Notes: generated by a model from the sequence alone, not told the origin. A DNA stretch of 64,000 nucleotides from Nostoc sp. ATCC 43529 (GCA_003326205.1 LWTK01000001.1:1-64000); one strand, 5' to 3'; shown: positions 9,522 through 17,847, counted from the first letter of the stretch. Made by a program: numbers and translations.

Positions 9522-9977
9522 GTGCAGCAGATTTTATGGGTAGGAATTGGTTGTAAACGGGGAACTTCATGGCAATTAATTAATTTGGCAATTGAGAAAG
9601 TATTTGAAGAAAATCAACTTTGCCAAAGTGCGATCGCGGGTATTGCTACCATTGATACTAAAGCCTCGGAAGTTGGCTTAGTAGAATTTTGCAACCTACG
9701 CAATTTGCCCCTAAAAGGTTTTTCTGCCGAAGTTCTTCGCCGTGTTTTGGTTCCCAACCCTAGCACAATTACCAACCAAGAAGTAGGTACACCCGGCGTA
9801 GCAGAGGCAGCGGCTATTGTTGCAGCTACTCAACTCAACTTTTTATTCACTAATTCTTTTTCTATTAGCGCAGAACAATTGCGGGTAAAATTGTTAGTTA
9901 CTAAACAAATTTTTCCATTAAAAGGGCAACCAGGAGCTGTAACGCTAGCTGTTGCCCAAGCTGCTTACTGTGATTGA
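9522..9977 (+). CDS. Cobalamin biosynthesis protein, CobE / CbiG C-terminal domain
   Basis: The 151-residue protein begins at a GTG with LWVGIGCKRGTSWQLINLAI and contains IAGIATIDTKASEVGL and GTPGVAEAAAI, the hallmarks of the CobE/CbiG C-terminal domain. In the anaerobic B12 route CbiG opens the delta-lactone of cobalt-precorrin-5A; this C-terminal domain alone corresponds to CobE, whose exact part is less clear. It lies 31 bases after the Uma2 gene and may be cotranscribed, though without functional logic. The cobyrinate a,c-diamide synthase at 26033 belongs to the same pathway but is 16 kb away. Confidence 0.85.
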   Translation: MQQILWVGIGCKRGTSWQLINLAIEKVFEENQLCQSAIAGIATIDTKASEVGLVEFCNLRNLPLKGFSAEVLRRVLVPNPSTITNQEVGTPGVAEAAAIVAATQLNFLFTNSFSISAEQLRVKLLVTKQIFPLKGQPGAVTLAVAQAAYCD

Positions 9978-9982
9978 CTTTT

Positions 9983-10336
9983 CTATTCAACAACTCTCAA
10001 AAGATAGTTAATAATGCTAGAAACAATTGCTAGCACGATTGAACCAAAAAAAGCAGGTAAAAAACCCTGAATTTCAAACCCAGAACCCGGAGTTAGGGCA
10101 CTTGCTAGCCAAAGGGTTAAAGCATTAATTACTAATGTAAACAAACCAAAAGTGAGCAAGGTAATTGGAAAAGTTAAAATCCGCAAAATCGGTCTAATAA
10201 ATGCATTAACTAGACCAATAACAATAGCAGCAACCAAGGCAGCTACAAAGCTCTTGATAAAGAATCCCGGAACAATATTAGCAGTAATAAATAACGCCAC
10301 CGCAGTACCAAGCCAAGTTAATAAAAAGTGTCGCAT
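9983..10336 (-). CDS. Small four-span membrane protein, phage holin superfamily IV-like
   Basis: The 117-residue protein consists of four hydrophobic helices separated by short loops. It has the FLLTWLGTAVALFITANIVPGF opening in two parts and the conserved NAFIRPILRILTFPITLLT segment. This matches the family annotated as mycobacterial 4-TMS phage holin superfamily IV, which is widespread in bacteria with no phage nearby. It is probably a plasma or thylakoid membrane protein; the lysis role implied by the name is unlikely here. It converges with the CobE-like gene and ends 5 bases from it. Confidence 0.85.
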   Translation of the reverse strand: MRHFLLTWLGTAVALFITANIVPGFFIKSFVAALVAAIVIGLVNAFIRPILRILTFPITLLTFGLFTLVINALTLWLASALTPGSGFEIQGFLPAFFGSIVLAIVSSIINYLLRVVE

Positions 10337-10742
10337 AAGCTTTTTTAGAAGAATTAACCCTAAGTTTAATTAATTTAACTTTTGTCCATTGCGATCTGTA
10401 ACATAATTGGGTGTCGTTGTACTTGACTTTTAAAGTAGTCATCCTCTTTTGACAGCACAAAAGCAATCTAATACCATTTTGGATTGTCAAAGAGCTTAGT
10501 GATAATTGCTTGTAGCAATCCATATTTGACAATCATTTGTCAAATTGGTGTAATTTCTCAGTGCTGGCATAGAGGAATACTTTTAATCCCAGTATCTTTA
10601 TCGTATTCCACGATGTACCTAAGTCAACTACCCACTAACAATGGGATAGTCCACAATTTGATTCCAAGACAAAAAGGATAAGGAAGAATTTACTCCCTCA
10701 TCCCTCTGATTTAAAGAGTTGAATAATTATGATTCGAGTTCC
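10337..10742. other. Intergenic region, no gene seen
   Basis: About 400 bases between two minus-strand genes. Open frames here lack ribosome binding sites and coding character. It contains the promoter for the small membrane protein. Near-palindromic runs around TTGACAATC / GATTGTCAA (about 10480-10540) are the only structure I see. Confidence 0.35.
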
Positions 10743-11831
10743 CTAACGGCGCAAAAGAATTTCCCAGGTAGCCCCCCCAGCTACGCCGTCAGGTTCTAAA
10801 CCATAGCGCTTTTGTAAAGCTTTGACAGCAGTCTCGGTTGTCGCGCCAAAGTCTCCATCGACATCGCCTTTTAGGTAACCAAGCTTTTTCAGCTGTTGTT
10901 GTAATCTGACAACTTCGGAACCACGTGACCCTACGCGCAAAATTGGTAATCCTTCTGAAGTGTATTGAATACCAGGAGTTCGCTTAGTACTTGTATTTGA
11001 CTGAGTTCGGGTTGTTTGTCCACTACGTGTGGTTGACTGGGTTCGAGTAGTTGATGTAGTACGATTCGGCGTTTTTTGAGCTTGTCTAGGGTTAGCAGGC
11101 CTGGGTTCAGGGCTGGTAGTAGCTTGTGTTGCGGTTTTCTTTGGTGGTTTGGGACTGTTAGTAGCTTGTGTTGCAGTTTTCTTTGGTGGTTTGGGGCTTG
11201 TAGTAGCTTGTGTTGCAGCTTTCTTTGGTGGATTGGGGTTGGTGGGAACTTGGGTTACAGGCTGTCTTGGTGGGTTGGGATTGGGATTTGCAACGTTGGT
11301 GAGGCTAGTAGCCTGGGTTGGAACGGGAAAATTTGTTGCTGAGTTAAATCTTTGTCCAGATGCTGGAGGTGTCGATCCTACTACCGATTCTCTAGGAAAC
11401 AGTCTTTGCCATGTGGCGACATCAACGATGCCATCTGGATTTAAGCCAGCTGCTTGTTTAAATCGAGAAACAGCACTAGCTGTGTTTTCACTATATATAC
11501 CGTCTACTTCGCCAGAGTAAAAACCCAAAAGTCTCAAAGCTGCTTGAAGTTCAGATACGCGTTCGCCTTGGCTACCAACTTTCAGCGTAGGACGGCTGAT
11601 ACTATCTGCGGGGTTTACTTGGGCTATTTTTTGTGGGGCTGCAATTGATACTAGAGCAGAGGAAGCAATAAACAGAGGTGTAGTGGAGAACAGGAGTATT
11701 TGAGTTACTGATAAAGACTTAGATTTATTTGTCCACCAACCCTTTTGCCGTTTTTCCATTTTACAGCGATTTACAGTTGGATCTAGTAATTTTAAGTAAC
11801 TCAAAATACTTGCTGTCAGGCTGTGTCGCAT
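10743..11831 (-). CDS. Exported protein with two peptidoglycan-binding domains and a Thr/Pro-rich repeat linker
   Basis: The longest frame is 362 residues, but the ATG at 11759 (MEKRQKGWWTNKSKSLS) is equally possible and sits right before a signal-like hydrophobic segment ending near SIAAPQKIAQ. Two PG_binding_1 domains follow: about 85-145 (LRLLGFYSGEVDGIYSENTASAV) and about 300-362 (LKKLGYLKGDVDGDFGATTETAV). Between them is a low-complexity linker of about 150 residues with a 14-residue repeat (KPPKKTATQATTSP, three diverged copies), then Thr/Arg/Ser-rich sequence. It probably sits in the periplasm, attached to the cell wall. No catalytic domain is present. Its role is unknown. Confidence 0.85.
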   Translation of the reverse strand: MRHSLTASILSYLKLLDPTVNRCKMEKRQKGWWTNKSKSLSVTQILLFSTTPLFIASSALVSIAAPQKIAQVNPADSISRPTLKVGSQGERVSELQAALRLLGFYSGEVDGIYSENTASAVSRFKQAAGLNPDGIVDVATWQRLFPRESVVGSTPPASGQRFNSATNFPVPTQATSLTNVANPNPNPPRQPVTQVPTNPNPPKKAATQATTSPKPPKKTATQATNSPKPPKKTATQATTSPEPRPANPRQAQKTPNRTTSTTRTQSTTRSGQTTRTQSNTSTKRTPGIQYTSEGLPILRVGSRGSEVVRLQQQLKKLGYLKGDVDGDFGATTETAVKALQKRYGLEPDGVAGGATWEILLRR

Positions 11832-11944
11832 GGAATTTACTCCCAGAATATTCTGATGCTAATGGTACAGCCGCTTGGTGTAAAAAACAGCTGTTGCACA
11901 AAGCGATGCCTCTAACAGGACACGCCTGATGCACATCATCTACC

Positions 11945-13216
11945 TTATGCGATCGCCCCATTGATTGCTGCTTCTTGGCCAACTAAAGATACATAAGGCT
12001 CTTTTAAATACTTGGAAGCGGCGGCGATCGCATTTTGGGCATCCACAGCCGCAATCAGTTCTTGGAAATTGATGTCAAAATCAATTCCTAACCCCAAAGT
12101 CTCATACCACCCGTATATCTGAGCAATTTGCCCGTTCGTTTGTTTGCCCAAAGCGTACTGTCCCAGAATTTTGTTTTTAGCAGCTTGCAGGGCACTTGGG
12201 GATATTTCGGTGGTAGATAATAAATCTACTTCTGTACGCAGTCCTTCTAAGGCTATGGTAGTGTTTTCTGGTGCTGTACCCATATAAACTACAAACGATG
12301 CTGGGTATAGCCTAGTTGAGTAAAAAGCAGATACCTCGTAAGCTAAACCTCGTTTTTCTCGCAATTCGACAAACAAGCGACTAGAAAGCCCATTTCCCAA
12401 GTAGGTACACAGCAACTTCAGCGGGGCATAGTCAGGAGAATTCACTGATGTGCCCATATAGCCAAGCATCACGATTGATTGTTGCGTCTGTTGTGGCTTT
12501 AGCGTTACCTGTGGTTTCACTCTAATTTCAGGTAAATTGAGTGTTGGCACTGCTGCTGCTGGGACTTGCCAAGCACCAAAAGTATCTGTAACCAATGCTA
12601 CTGCGTCTGCGGGTGTGATTCGCCCAGCAATACTAATTACCAGATTATCGGGACGGAAATAAGTTTGATGATACTGCACTAAGTCCGCACGAGTTAAGCG
12701 GCTCATGGTTGTTTCATCTCCTAATACCGACATACCATAGGGATGGTTTTGGTACATTACCTGCCGCAATTGTTCAAAGGCCACAGTGAAGGGTTGCTCT
12801 TTTTGCGAACGAATATCTTGTAGTGCTAGACGCCGTTCTAGTTCCACTTGGACTTCGGGAAAAGTTGGCGATCGCAAAATTTGTCCTGCCAATGTTAAAA
12901 TTTCGGCAAAATCAGATGTTACCGTCTTGAAAGATAGTAAAAAATAATCAGAGGTCGCATCTGCACTCAAACTCGCCCCCACAGACTCGACTTTTTCCGC
13001 AATTTCCAAGCTAGAAAGTCCATCGCATCCCTTTGTCATTACTGCTGATAGCAAATGTGCCAACCCTGCTTGTTCTTGGTTTTCGTTACAACTACCAGCA
13101 CGTACAAAAATTCGCGCCGCAATAATGTCCGCAGCCGGGTTTTCTGCCACTAGCACCACAATGCCATTGTTTAATACAGTGCGATGAATAGGCGATTTTT
13201 GCAGTAAGGTTGTCAT
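11945..13216 (-). CDS. M16 peptidase-like protein lacking the zinc motif
   Basis: The 423-residue protein has the full M16 fold length (two repeats of about 210 residues) and conserved structural parts such as NHPYGMSVLGDETTM and SSRLFVELREKRGLAYEVSAF. The catalytic HxxEH position reads HLLSA (residues 54-58), so the zinc-binding His and the catalytic Glu are missing. The partner gene just upstream (13481) keeps HFLEH. In known bacterial and mitochondrial M16 systems an active and an inactive chain form a heterodimer, so this is probably the non-catalytic subunit carrying the R/Y substrate-binding motif. Its start abuts a GTCATTTGTC repeat, which supplies AAGGAC near the ribosome binding site position. 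Confidence 0.9.
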   Translation of the reverse strand: MTTLLQKSPIHRTVLNNGIVVLVAENPAADIIAARIFVRAGSCNENQEQAGLAHLLSAVMTKGCDGLSSLEIAEKVESVGASLSADATSDYFLLSFKTVTSDFAEILTLAGQILRSPTFPEVQVELERRLALQDIRSQKEQPFTVAFEQLRQVMYQNHPYGMSVLGDETTMSRLTRADLVQYHQTYFRPDNLVISIAGRITPADAVALVTDTFGAWQVPAAAVPTLNLPEIRVKPQVTLKPQQTQQSIVMLGYMGTSVNSPDYAPLKLLCTYLGNGLSSRLFVELREKRGLAYEVSAFYSTRLYPASFVVYMGTAPENTTIALEGLRTEVDLLSTTEISPSALQAAKNKILGQYALGKQTNGQIAQIYGWYETLGLGIDFDINFQELIAAVDAQNAIAAASKYLKEPYVSLVGQEAAINGAIA

Positions 13217-13318
13217 TTGTTATTTGTCCTTTGTCATTTGTCATTTGTCATTGGGCATTGGGCATGGGGCATGGGGCATGGGGCATGGGGCATGGGGCAT
13301 GGGGCATGGGGCATTGGG
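13217..13318. repeat. GTCATTTGTC and GGGCATG short tandem repeats
   Basis: Directly upstream of the M16 start there are several TTTGTCATTTGTC units, then about nine tandem copies of the heptamer GGGCATG or GGGCATT (about 13250-13317). A matching CCCCATAC run (13450-13482) lies beyond the 21-bp array. Such heptanucleotide repeats are a hallmark of heterocystous cyanobacteria. Confidence 0.85.
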
Positions 13319-13330
13319 AAATAAGTTTGA

Positions 13331-13435
13331 GCGTTGAGGTTTTGAATTGGAACGTTGAGATTTTAAACTCAAACGTTGAGGTTTTGAACTAGAACGTTGA
13401 GGTTTTGAACTCAAACGTTGAGGTTTTAAATCTCC
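13331..13435. repeat. 21-bp tandem repeat, 5 copies
   Basis: Five head-to-tail 21-base units of the form ACGTTGAGGTTTTGAACTCAA (first and last slightly diverged) fill the spacer between the two M16 genes. The unit length is a multiple of three, so frames stay open across it, but no start, ribosome binding site or conserved product supports a gene. Confidence 0.85.
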
Positions 13436-13480
13436 CTTATCCTCTTCCATGCCCCATACCCCATACCCCATACCCCATAC

Positions 13481-14746
13481 CTAACAAGGTTTAAGCACAG
13501 TAACGGCATAATTGTGCGGCGAGAGATACTGTTTAGCTAATTTTTGCAGTTCTTGGGCATCAAAAGACTGAATCTCCTGGGGATAGGTCACAGCTAATTC
13601 CGCTTGGGCAATTGTATTGTAGTATCCGTAAAGTCCTGTAAGTTGATTTGGCGTTTCAGTGGAAAAGGCATACTCGTTACATAGTAGTCTGCGCGATCGC
13701 GCTAGTTCCTGTTGACTAATTTCCTGAGTCTGTAATTTATCTAAACAATCGCAAATCAGGGATTCTACTTTTTCTAGGTTTTCTGGTTCCAACCAGGCAG
13801 TAATTGTAAATAAACTCGATTCCCGTTGCAAAGAAAAATTACTACAAATTCCCTGTACCAATTGCAAATCTTCCCGCAAATCGCGTACTAAACGCGAAGT
13901 CCGCCCTTCTGCTAATAACACGGACAATAAATCTAAGCCATAGGCAGTGTGGATTTCTTCTACTCCTGGTACAAGCCAGGCCATTAACAATCGCGCTTGC
14001 TCTATGCGTGGTAAAGATAGTTCTTGACGACGAATTTCTGTTATTATTGGCTGTGCAACTTTTTCAAACTGGGGACAATGAGAAGGTTCGGCAAAATCAC
14101 TAAATGAACGATTTATTAATTCCCAAGCTGGCTGTTGAGCTATGCCCCCTGCAATTACCACCGTCATGTTTTCTGGTTGGTAGTGGGCACGGTGAAAAGA
14201 GCGCATTGCTTCTGGTGACTGCTGCATCAGTTCTTGCTCAGTACCCAGCACAGAACGTCCGTAGGGGTGACGCCCATAAATACTGCTAACTAAAGCTTGG
14301 AATCCTATCCAGTCAGAATCATCATTGCACGAACGGATTTCCTCTAATACTACGTCCCGTTCGCGACTAAATTCATCTTCTGGAATTGCCGCATTCAGCA
14401 GTAATTCTCCCAAGTGCGGCAGAGTCTCTTGCAAATAAGGCGCAGCTGTGGTAAGGGAATAATGAGCGTAATCATAGCTTGTTGCCGCATTACTGACGCC
14501 TCCCCGGTTTTCAACGTTGTGGTCGAACATTCCAGGAGGTAGCGTTGCAGTACCTTTAAAAATCATGTGTTCTAAAAAGTGCGCCATCCCAAACCAAGGT
14601 TCTGGTTCTAGGCTTGTTCCAGCACGCACCCAAACATCCGCCACAACTACAGGGGTAGTGGGAATTTCCTGATGAATAAACGTTAAGCCACTGTCTAGTC
14701 GGAAGACCGAGGCTGGGAATACGGTATTAATTATTTGTTGTGACAA
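13481..14746 (-). CDS. M16 zinc peptidase, catalytic chain
   Basis: The 421-residue protein has the inverted zinc motif HFLEH at residues 56-60 (in WFGMAHFLEHMIFKGT) and the downstream glutamate region (RERDVVLEEIRSCNDD), as expected for an active M16 (insulinase/processing peptidase) enzyme. No signal peptide is visible. It lies upstream of the inactive homologue at 11945 in the same direction, separated by about 260 bases of repeats. The two probably form a heterodimer that degrades or processes peptides. Substrate is not evident. Confidence 0.92.
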   Translation of the reverse strand: MSQQIINTVFPASVFRLDSGLTFIHQEIPTTPVVVADVWVRAGTSLEPEPWFGMAHFLEHMIFKGTATLPPGMFDHNVENRGGVSNAATSYDYAHYSLTTAAPYLQETLPHLGELLLNAAIPEDEFSRERDVVLEEIRSCNDDSDWIGFQALVSSIYGRHPYGRSVLGTEQELMQQSPEAMRSFHRAHYQPENMTVVIAGGIAQQPAWELINRSFSDFAEPSHCPQFEKVAQPIITEIRRQELSLPRIEQARLLMAWLVPGVEEIHTAYGLDLLSVLLAEGRTSRLVRDLREDLQLVQGICSNFSLQRESSLFTITAWLEPENLEKVESLICDCLDKLQTQEISQQELARSRRLLCNEYAFSTETPNQLTGLYGYYNTIAQAELAVTYPQEIQSFDAQELQKLAKQYLSPHNYAVTVLKPC

Positions 14747-14861
14747 TTTTTTGTAGCTTTAACCACAATTTCATTTAATTGTGCGATCTTACCGCTGAAT
14801 GTCGCCTAAATTAGAATCATGTTATACAGATTTTGTTTTTATCAAAAATTTGGGTCTAAAA

Positions 14862-14890
14862 CTCCGTCCTTGTAGGACGGTTTTCTGGTA
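14862..14890. terminator. Short hairpin flanked by A and T runs
   Basis: CCGTCC TTGTA GGACGG is preceded by AAAACT and followed by TTTT, so it could terminate transcription in either direction. It lies between the 6S RNA terminator and the start of the M16 gene. Confidence 0.45.
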
Positions 14891-14995
14891 TAAAAGGATC
14901 TTAAGTGCGTTATGGACTCAAGTCATAACGCACCCTACAAAATTATTAGGCGTAATTCTGAATTCTGAATTCTCTATTCTTCTTCAAATAATTAA

Positions 14996-15026
14996 AGCTC
15001 CCAAATTCTAACTGAGTTTGGGAGCT
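14996..15026 (-). terminator. Terminator of the 6S RNA gene
   Basis: A perfect 10-bp stem (AGCTCCCAAA / TTTGGGAGCT, 11-base loop) lies about 12 bases beyond the closing stem of the 6S RNA. On the minus strand it is followed by a T-rich stretch (TTTAATTATTT). Confidence 0.75.
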
Positions 15027-15034
15027 AATAATTT

Positions 15035-15219
15035 TGAGTTCACCGCGACGCCGTTTTACCTAAGTTTATGACCTGGTTAAACCAGGTGGGAATCTAAGTT
15101 TCTCGTTTAAAGTTTCCGAGTACATGCTCGGTCTACTGCCACGAGACTGGTTGACTCCCTTTTCTTTAAAGACATAGATCAAAAAACTTGATGGCAGTCA
15201 CCAACGTCGTAGTGCAACT
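15035..15219 (-). ncRNA. ssrS: 6S RNA (cyanobacterial 6Sa type)
   Basis: On the minus strand, right after purK, a GC-richer stretch of about 185 bases folds like 6S RNA. The two ends pair over 12 of 13 positions (CACTACGACGTTG at 15202-15214 with CGGCGTCGCGGTG at 15041-15053). Internal hairpins such as ACCTGGTTTAACCAGGT and GAGCATGTACTC are present, and a large central region stays unpaired. A perfect -10 box (TATAAT, 15225-15230) lies 6-7 bases before the presumed 5' end, and a terminator follows. 6S RNA binds housekeeping RNA polymerase by mimicking an open promoter. Location next to purK is known for cyanobacterial 6S RNA genes and supports the call. Ends are estimates. Confidence 0.85.
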
Positions 15220-15224
15220 AACTC

Positions 15225-15230
15225 ATTATA
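15225..15230 (-). promoter_or_regulatory. -10 box of the 6S RNA promoter
   Basis: Consensus TATAAT on the minus strand. No clear -35 box is found at 16-18 bases upstream. Cotranscription from purK is also possible, because the gap is only about 60 bases. Confidence 0.55.
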
Positions 15231-15278
15231 GCTTTCAAAAAGATGTTGTGTGTTGAACACCGAAAGTTTCTCAAAAAT

Positions 15279-16439
15279 TTACTTGGGATACCAGATAGAT
15301 TCTATGGTGTGGGCAACAGCCATCGCTTGTTTTCGACTTTGATTGTCTAGCACAACGGTGACATGTCCCAACTTACGCCCAGGACGCGATTGAGTTTTCC
15401 CATACCAGTGGACGTGCGCTTGGGGAATCTCTGCTATTTTTTGACGCTGACTTTGGTAATCGCTGTCAGAATTTTCATACCCCAACAAATTCACCATCAC
15501 AGCGCCAGCACACTGTAAACTAGGATTTCCCAAGGGTAAACCACAAACTGCCCTTAGCTGTTGTTCAAATTGAGAAGTTTCACAGGCGTCAAGGGAAAAA
15601 TGTCCAGAATTGTGAGTACGCGGAGCAATTTCATTTACCAGCACTTTGCCATCAGCAGTCAGAAATAGCTCGATTCCAAAAACCCCTACTACTTGCAGGC
15701 TATTTAATAGAGTATGTGCGATCGCTTCTATTTCTGCTACTAGATCTGGCGAAATTTCGGCTGGCGCAATTACCCGCCGACACACTTGTTGTTCTTGTTG
15801 GGTTTCTACCACCGGATAGGTGACAATTTCTCCATTTACAGAACGCGCTGCTATGATTGCTAGTTCTCTTTCAAAAGGTACAAATTCCTCTAACAAGAAA
15901 AGCGATCGATTTGGAGTTTTTGTTATAGTTTCATAACTTAACTTTTCTTCTAGACCAGCAAAGTCTTGAATTATGAAAGTACCCTGACCATCATAACCGT
16001 GGCGTCGGGATTTGAGAACTATAGGAAAACCCAGATATTTTATTTTAGATTTGAGATTTTCCGTCTCTTCAACGGCAAAAAATTGCGGAACTGGTAAGCC
16101 TAAATCACTTAGACAGCGGCGCTGATGATATTTATCTAAAAGAGGAGTTAAAGCTTCTAATCTTGGACGGAAACGAACCCCTTGCTTTTCTAAAACAGAT
16201 AAAGCATCTAAGTTAACAAATTCATTTTCAAAGGTGATGACATCGCACTTTTTCGCTAATATTTCTGTAGCACTGGCGTCATCTACCGGAGCGAAAACAA
16301 CTTCCTGAGCAATTGACACCGCCGGATCGCTTTGACTAGGAGTTTGTACTACTAATTCTACTCCTAGCTTGCGTGCTGCATCTGCCATCATCCAGGCAAG
16401 TTGTCCGCCACCAATTACACCTACACGTTTCATTAACAT
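15279..16439 (-). CDS. purK: 5-(carboxyamino)imidazole ribonucleotide synthase
   Basis: The 386-residue protein has the ATP-grasp PurK layout. It opens with VGVIGGGQLAWMMADAARKLG, has the ATP-binding segments FPIVLKSRRHGYDGQGTF and LLEEFVPFERELAII, and the metal/phosphate region FGIELFLTADGKVLVNEIAPR with THNSGHFSLDACETSQFEQ. It converts AIR, bicarbonate and ATP to N5-CAIR in purine synthesis. The ATG two codons downstream (MKRVGVIGG) may be the true start. Its 5' end overlaps the pentapeptide gene by 7 bases, so translational coupling is likely. The 6S RNA follows on the same strand. Confidence 0.96.
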   Translation of the reverse strand: MLMKRVGVIGGGQLAWMMADAARKLGVELVVQTPSQSDPAVSIAQEVVFAPVDDASATEILAKKCDVITFENEFVNLDALSVLEKQGVRFRPRLEALTPLLDKYHQRRCLSDLGLPVPQFFAVEETENLKSKIKYLGFPIVLKSRRHGYDGQGTFIIQDFAGLEEKLSYETITKTPNRSLFLLEEFVPFERELAIIAARSVNGEIVTYPVVETQQEQQVCRRVIAPAEISPDLVAEIEAIAHTLLNSLQVVGVFGIELFLTADGKVLVNEIAPRTHNSGHFSLDACETSQFEQQLRAVCGLPLGNPSLQCAGAVMVNLLGYENSDSDYQSQRQKIAEIPQAHVHWYGKTQSRPGRKLGHVTVVLDNQSRKQAMAVAHTIESIWYPK

Positions 16440-16954
16440 CCCAGAGAATCACGAGTTTGCACGCCTGTTTTGGAATTCACACCACCAGCTTTTGCACACA
16501 GTTCTTTGATTTGTGCTTTATCCAAAATTGCATCTGTAAAATCTGCACCGTCTATATTCACATCATTAAAGATGGCGCGGAGCAAAAGGGCTTCTTTGAG
16601 AACTGCATCGCTTAAATCTGCCTTAGTCAAGTTTACCTGATCGACCATTGCATTCGTTAAATCGGCTCCGTGCAGATTTGCTTGTGTCATCACCGAAGCA
16701 CTCAACACTGCTCCCCGCAAGTCAGCGTTTGTAAAATTAGCCAATTCCATATTGGCGTTAGAAAACTCCGCAGCTTGTAAACTTTCACCAGAAAAATCAC
16801 GTCTTGACAACTCTGCATTACTAAATGACAGTGGATGAGTCCAATCTACCGCTAGTGCTGGATGAGCCACGCACCATAAAATAATCCCCACAAGTAACGC
16901 CAATCCTCGCCGCCAAAACATATTTAGAGCCAATTTTGTGTATAGTCGCTGCAT
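16433..16954 (-). CDS. Pentapeptide-repeat protein with signal peptide (probably thylakoid lumen or periplasm)
   Basis: The 173-residue protein has a basic N-terminus, a hydrophobic segment (GLALLVGIILWCVAHPALA) and an ALA cleavage site near residue 35. After that come about 14 pentapeptide units of the A(D/N)LxX type (NFTNADLRGAVLSASV, ANLHGADLTNAMV), forming a right-handed beta-helix. The C-terminus (ELCAKAGGVNSKTG) has two conserved-looking Cys residues that could form a disulfide. It resembles the lumenal pentapeptide proteins of plants and cyanobacteria, whose function is unknown. Another ATG at codon 12 is possible. It overlaps purK by 7 bases and is transcribed in the same direction. 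Confidence 0.88.
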   Translation of the reverse strand: MQRLYTKLALNMFWRRGLALLVGIILWCVAHPALAVDWTHPLSFSNAELSRRDFSGESLQAAEFSNANMELANFTNADLRGAVLSASVMTQANLHGADLTNAMVDQVNLTKADLSDAVLKEALLLRAIFNDVNIDGADFTDAILDKAQIKELCAKAGGVNSKTGVQTRDSLGC

Positions 16955-17013
16955 TGTAAGCTTACCGCATCTTGAGAGTTGACTGTTGAGTGTTAACAGC
17001 CTAAGTAATTTAG

Positions 17014-17155
17014 ACTAGTAGTCTGTCCCATTAGTTCTGAAAGGTTCGTAGTAAGCACTTTAGTGCTTAAAAAGCAAGGACTTTAGTCCTATAATGTTCA
17101 AGCACGCTTTGTGCTTACTACGAAACTCTCAAAACTTTTGGGACAGACCACTAGC
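17014..17155. repeat. 142-bp palindromic MITE-like element
   Basis: The left arm (CTAGTAGTCTGTCCC, then TTCGTAGTAAGCAC) and the right arm (GTGCTTACTACGAA, then GGGACAGACCACTAG) are complements with few mismatches. The centre holds smaller hairpins (GCACTTTAGTGC, GGACTTTAGTCC). The GTAGTAAGC / GCTTACTAC arms also appear inside the 130-bp element. No reading frame is present. Confidence 0.75.
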
Positions 17156-17717
17156 AATTCTGCCGCTGCTAAATTTAGGGAATCTATATTTTCCCTGCTT
17201 AATATTTTGTAACGTAAAAACAAGCATCACTTCTCACTGTCAGCAAAATTATGCCTGTGACTTTAGGCAGAAAGCAGCAATTACTTGGGGGTAATGTGGA
17301 AGGCGATGTCTACGACGGGCTACGACTACGCCACATCATAAGCTAATCGTCATTCAAATTGCATCTCCGTGTCCCCCTACCCTTCTCCTTCGGAGACGCT
17401 ACGCGAACGGGAACGCTAAGAGCGAACGGGTTCGGAAGTTTGGACTCGACGGGAACCGCCTTCTCTACGAGAGGCTTCCGCCAACGCGCAGCGTCTCGTA
17501 GAGAAGACTCCAACTTCCTCACCGCGTCAGAGCGTCTTTCTAGCGAGTTGAACTATGCAATTTAAAAGTGCATCAGCTTACCAGCAAAATTATTACCAAA
17601 GGCAGATACAAATAACTTTCTGTTTTTTTCAATACCCAAGCAATGTCTACAAAGAGCTACATCTATACCCATTGATTTATTTACAATTCTTGATTTGAAA
17701 ATTTGGTTTTTAGGATA
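17156..17717. repeat. Cluster of GC-rich palindromic repeats
   Basis: No gene is seen. Included are a GTCTACGACGGGCTACGACTACGCC-type repeat (17304-17334, related copies at 59608 and 61873), a CTCCTTCGGAGACGCTACGCG unit (about 17386-17424) whose reverse complement recurs at about 37150-37205, and a long hairpin CTTCTCTACGAGA / TCTCGTAGAGAAG (17460-17506). These are typical dispersed cyanobacterial repeats. Confidence 0.7.
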
Positions 17718-17847
17718 TAAGTAGAAGGACTCAATTAAACTAAAGTTTGTAGTATGGGCTTGAGGCATTAAAACCTCTGTTAAGAGCGATAAATCGCTTA
17801 CTACGAACAAAGCTCCAATCTTAAATTTAATTATGTCTACCTACTTA
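17718..17847. repeat. 130-bp MITE-like element, copy 2
   Basis: Same length and orientation as 5238-5367, with about ten to twelve differences. Ends TAAGTAGAAGGAC and GTCTACCTACTTA are imperfect inverted repeats, better preserved here than in copy 1. A following stretch (17848-18137) is AT-rich and holds no gene, only the upstream region of the next ORF. Confidence 0.75.

Noticed and set aside
9983-10336. Prophage hint from the holin-like name
   Set aside because: This four-span family is common in bacterial chromosomes and no other phage gene lies nearby.
11076-11520. Antisense frames opposite the peptidoglycan-binding gene
   Set aside because: They mirror the low-complexity repeat linker of the real gene and have no independent support.
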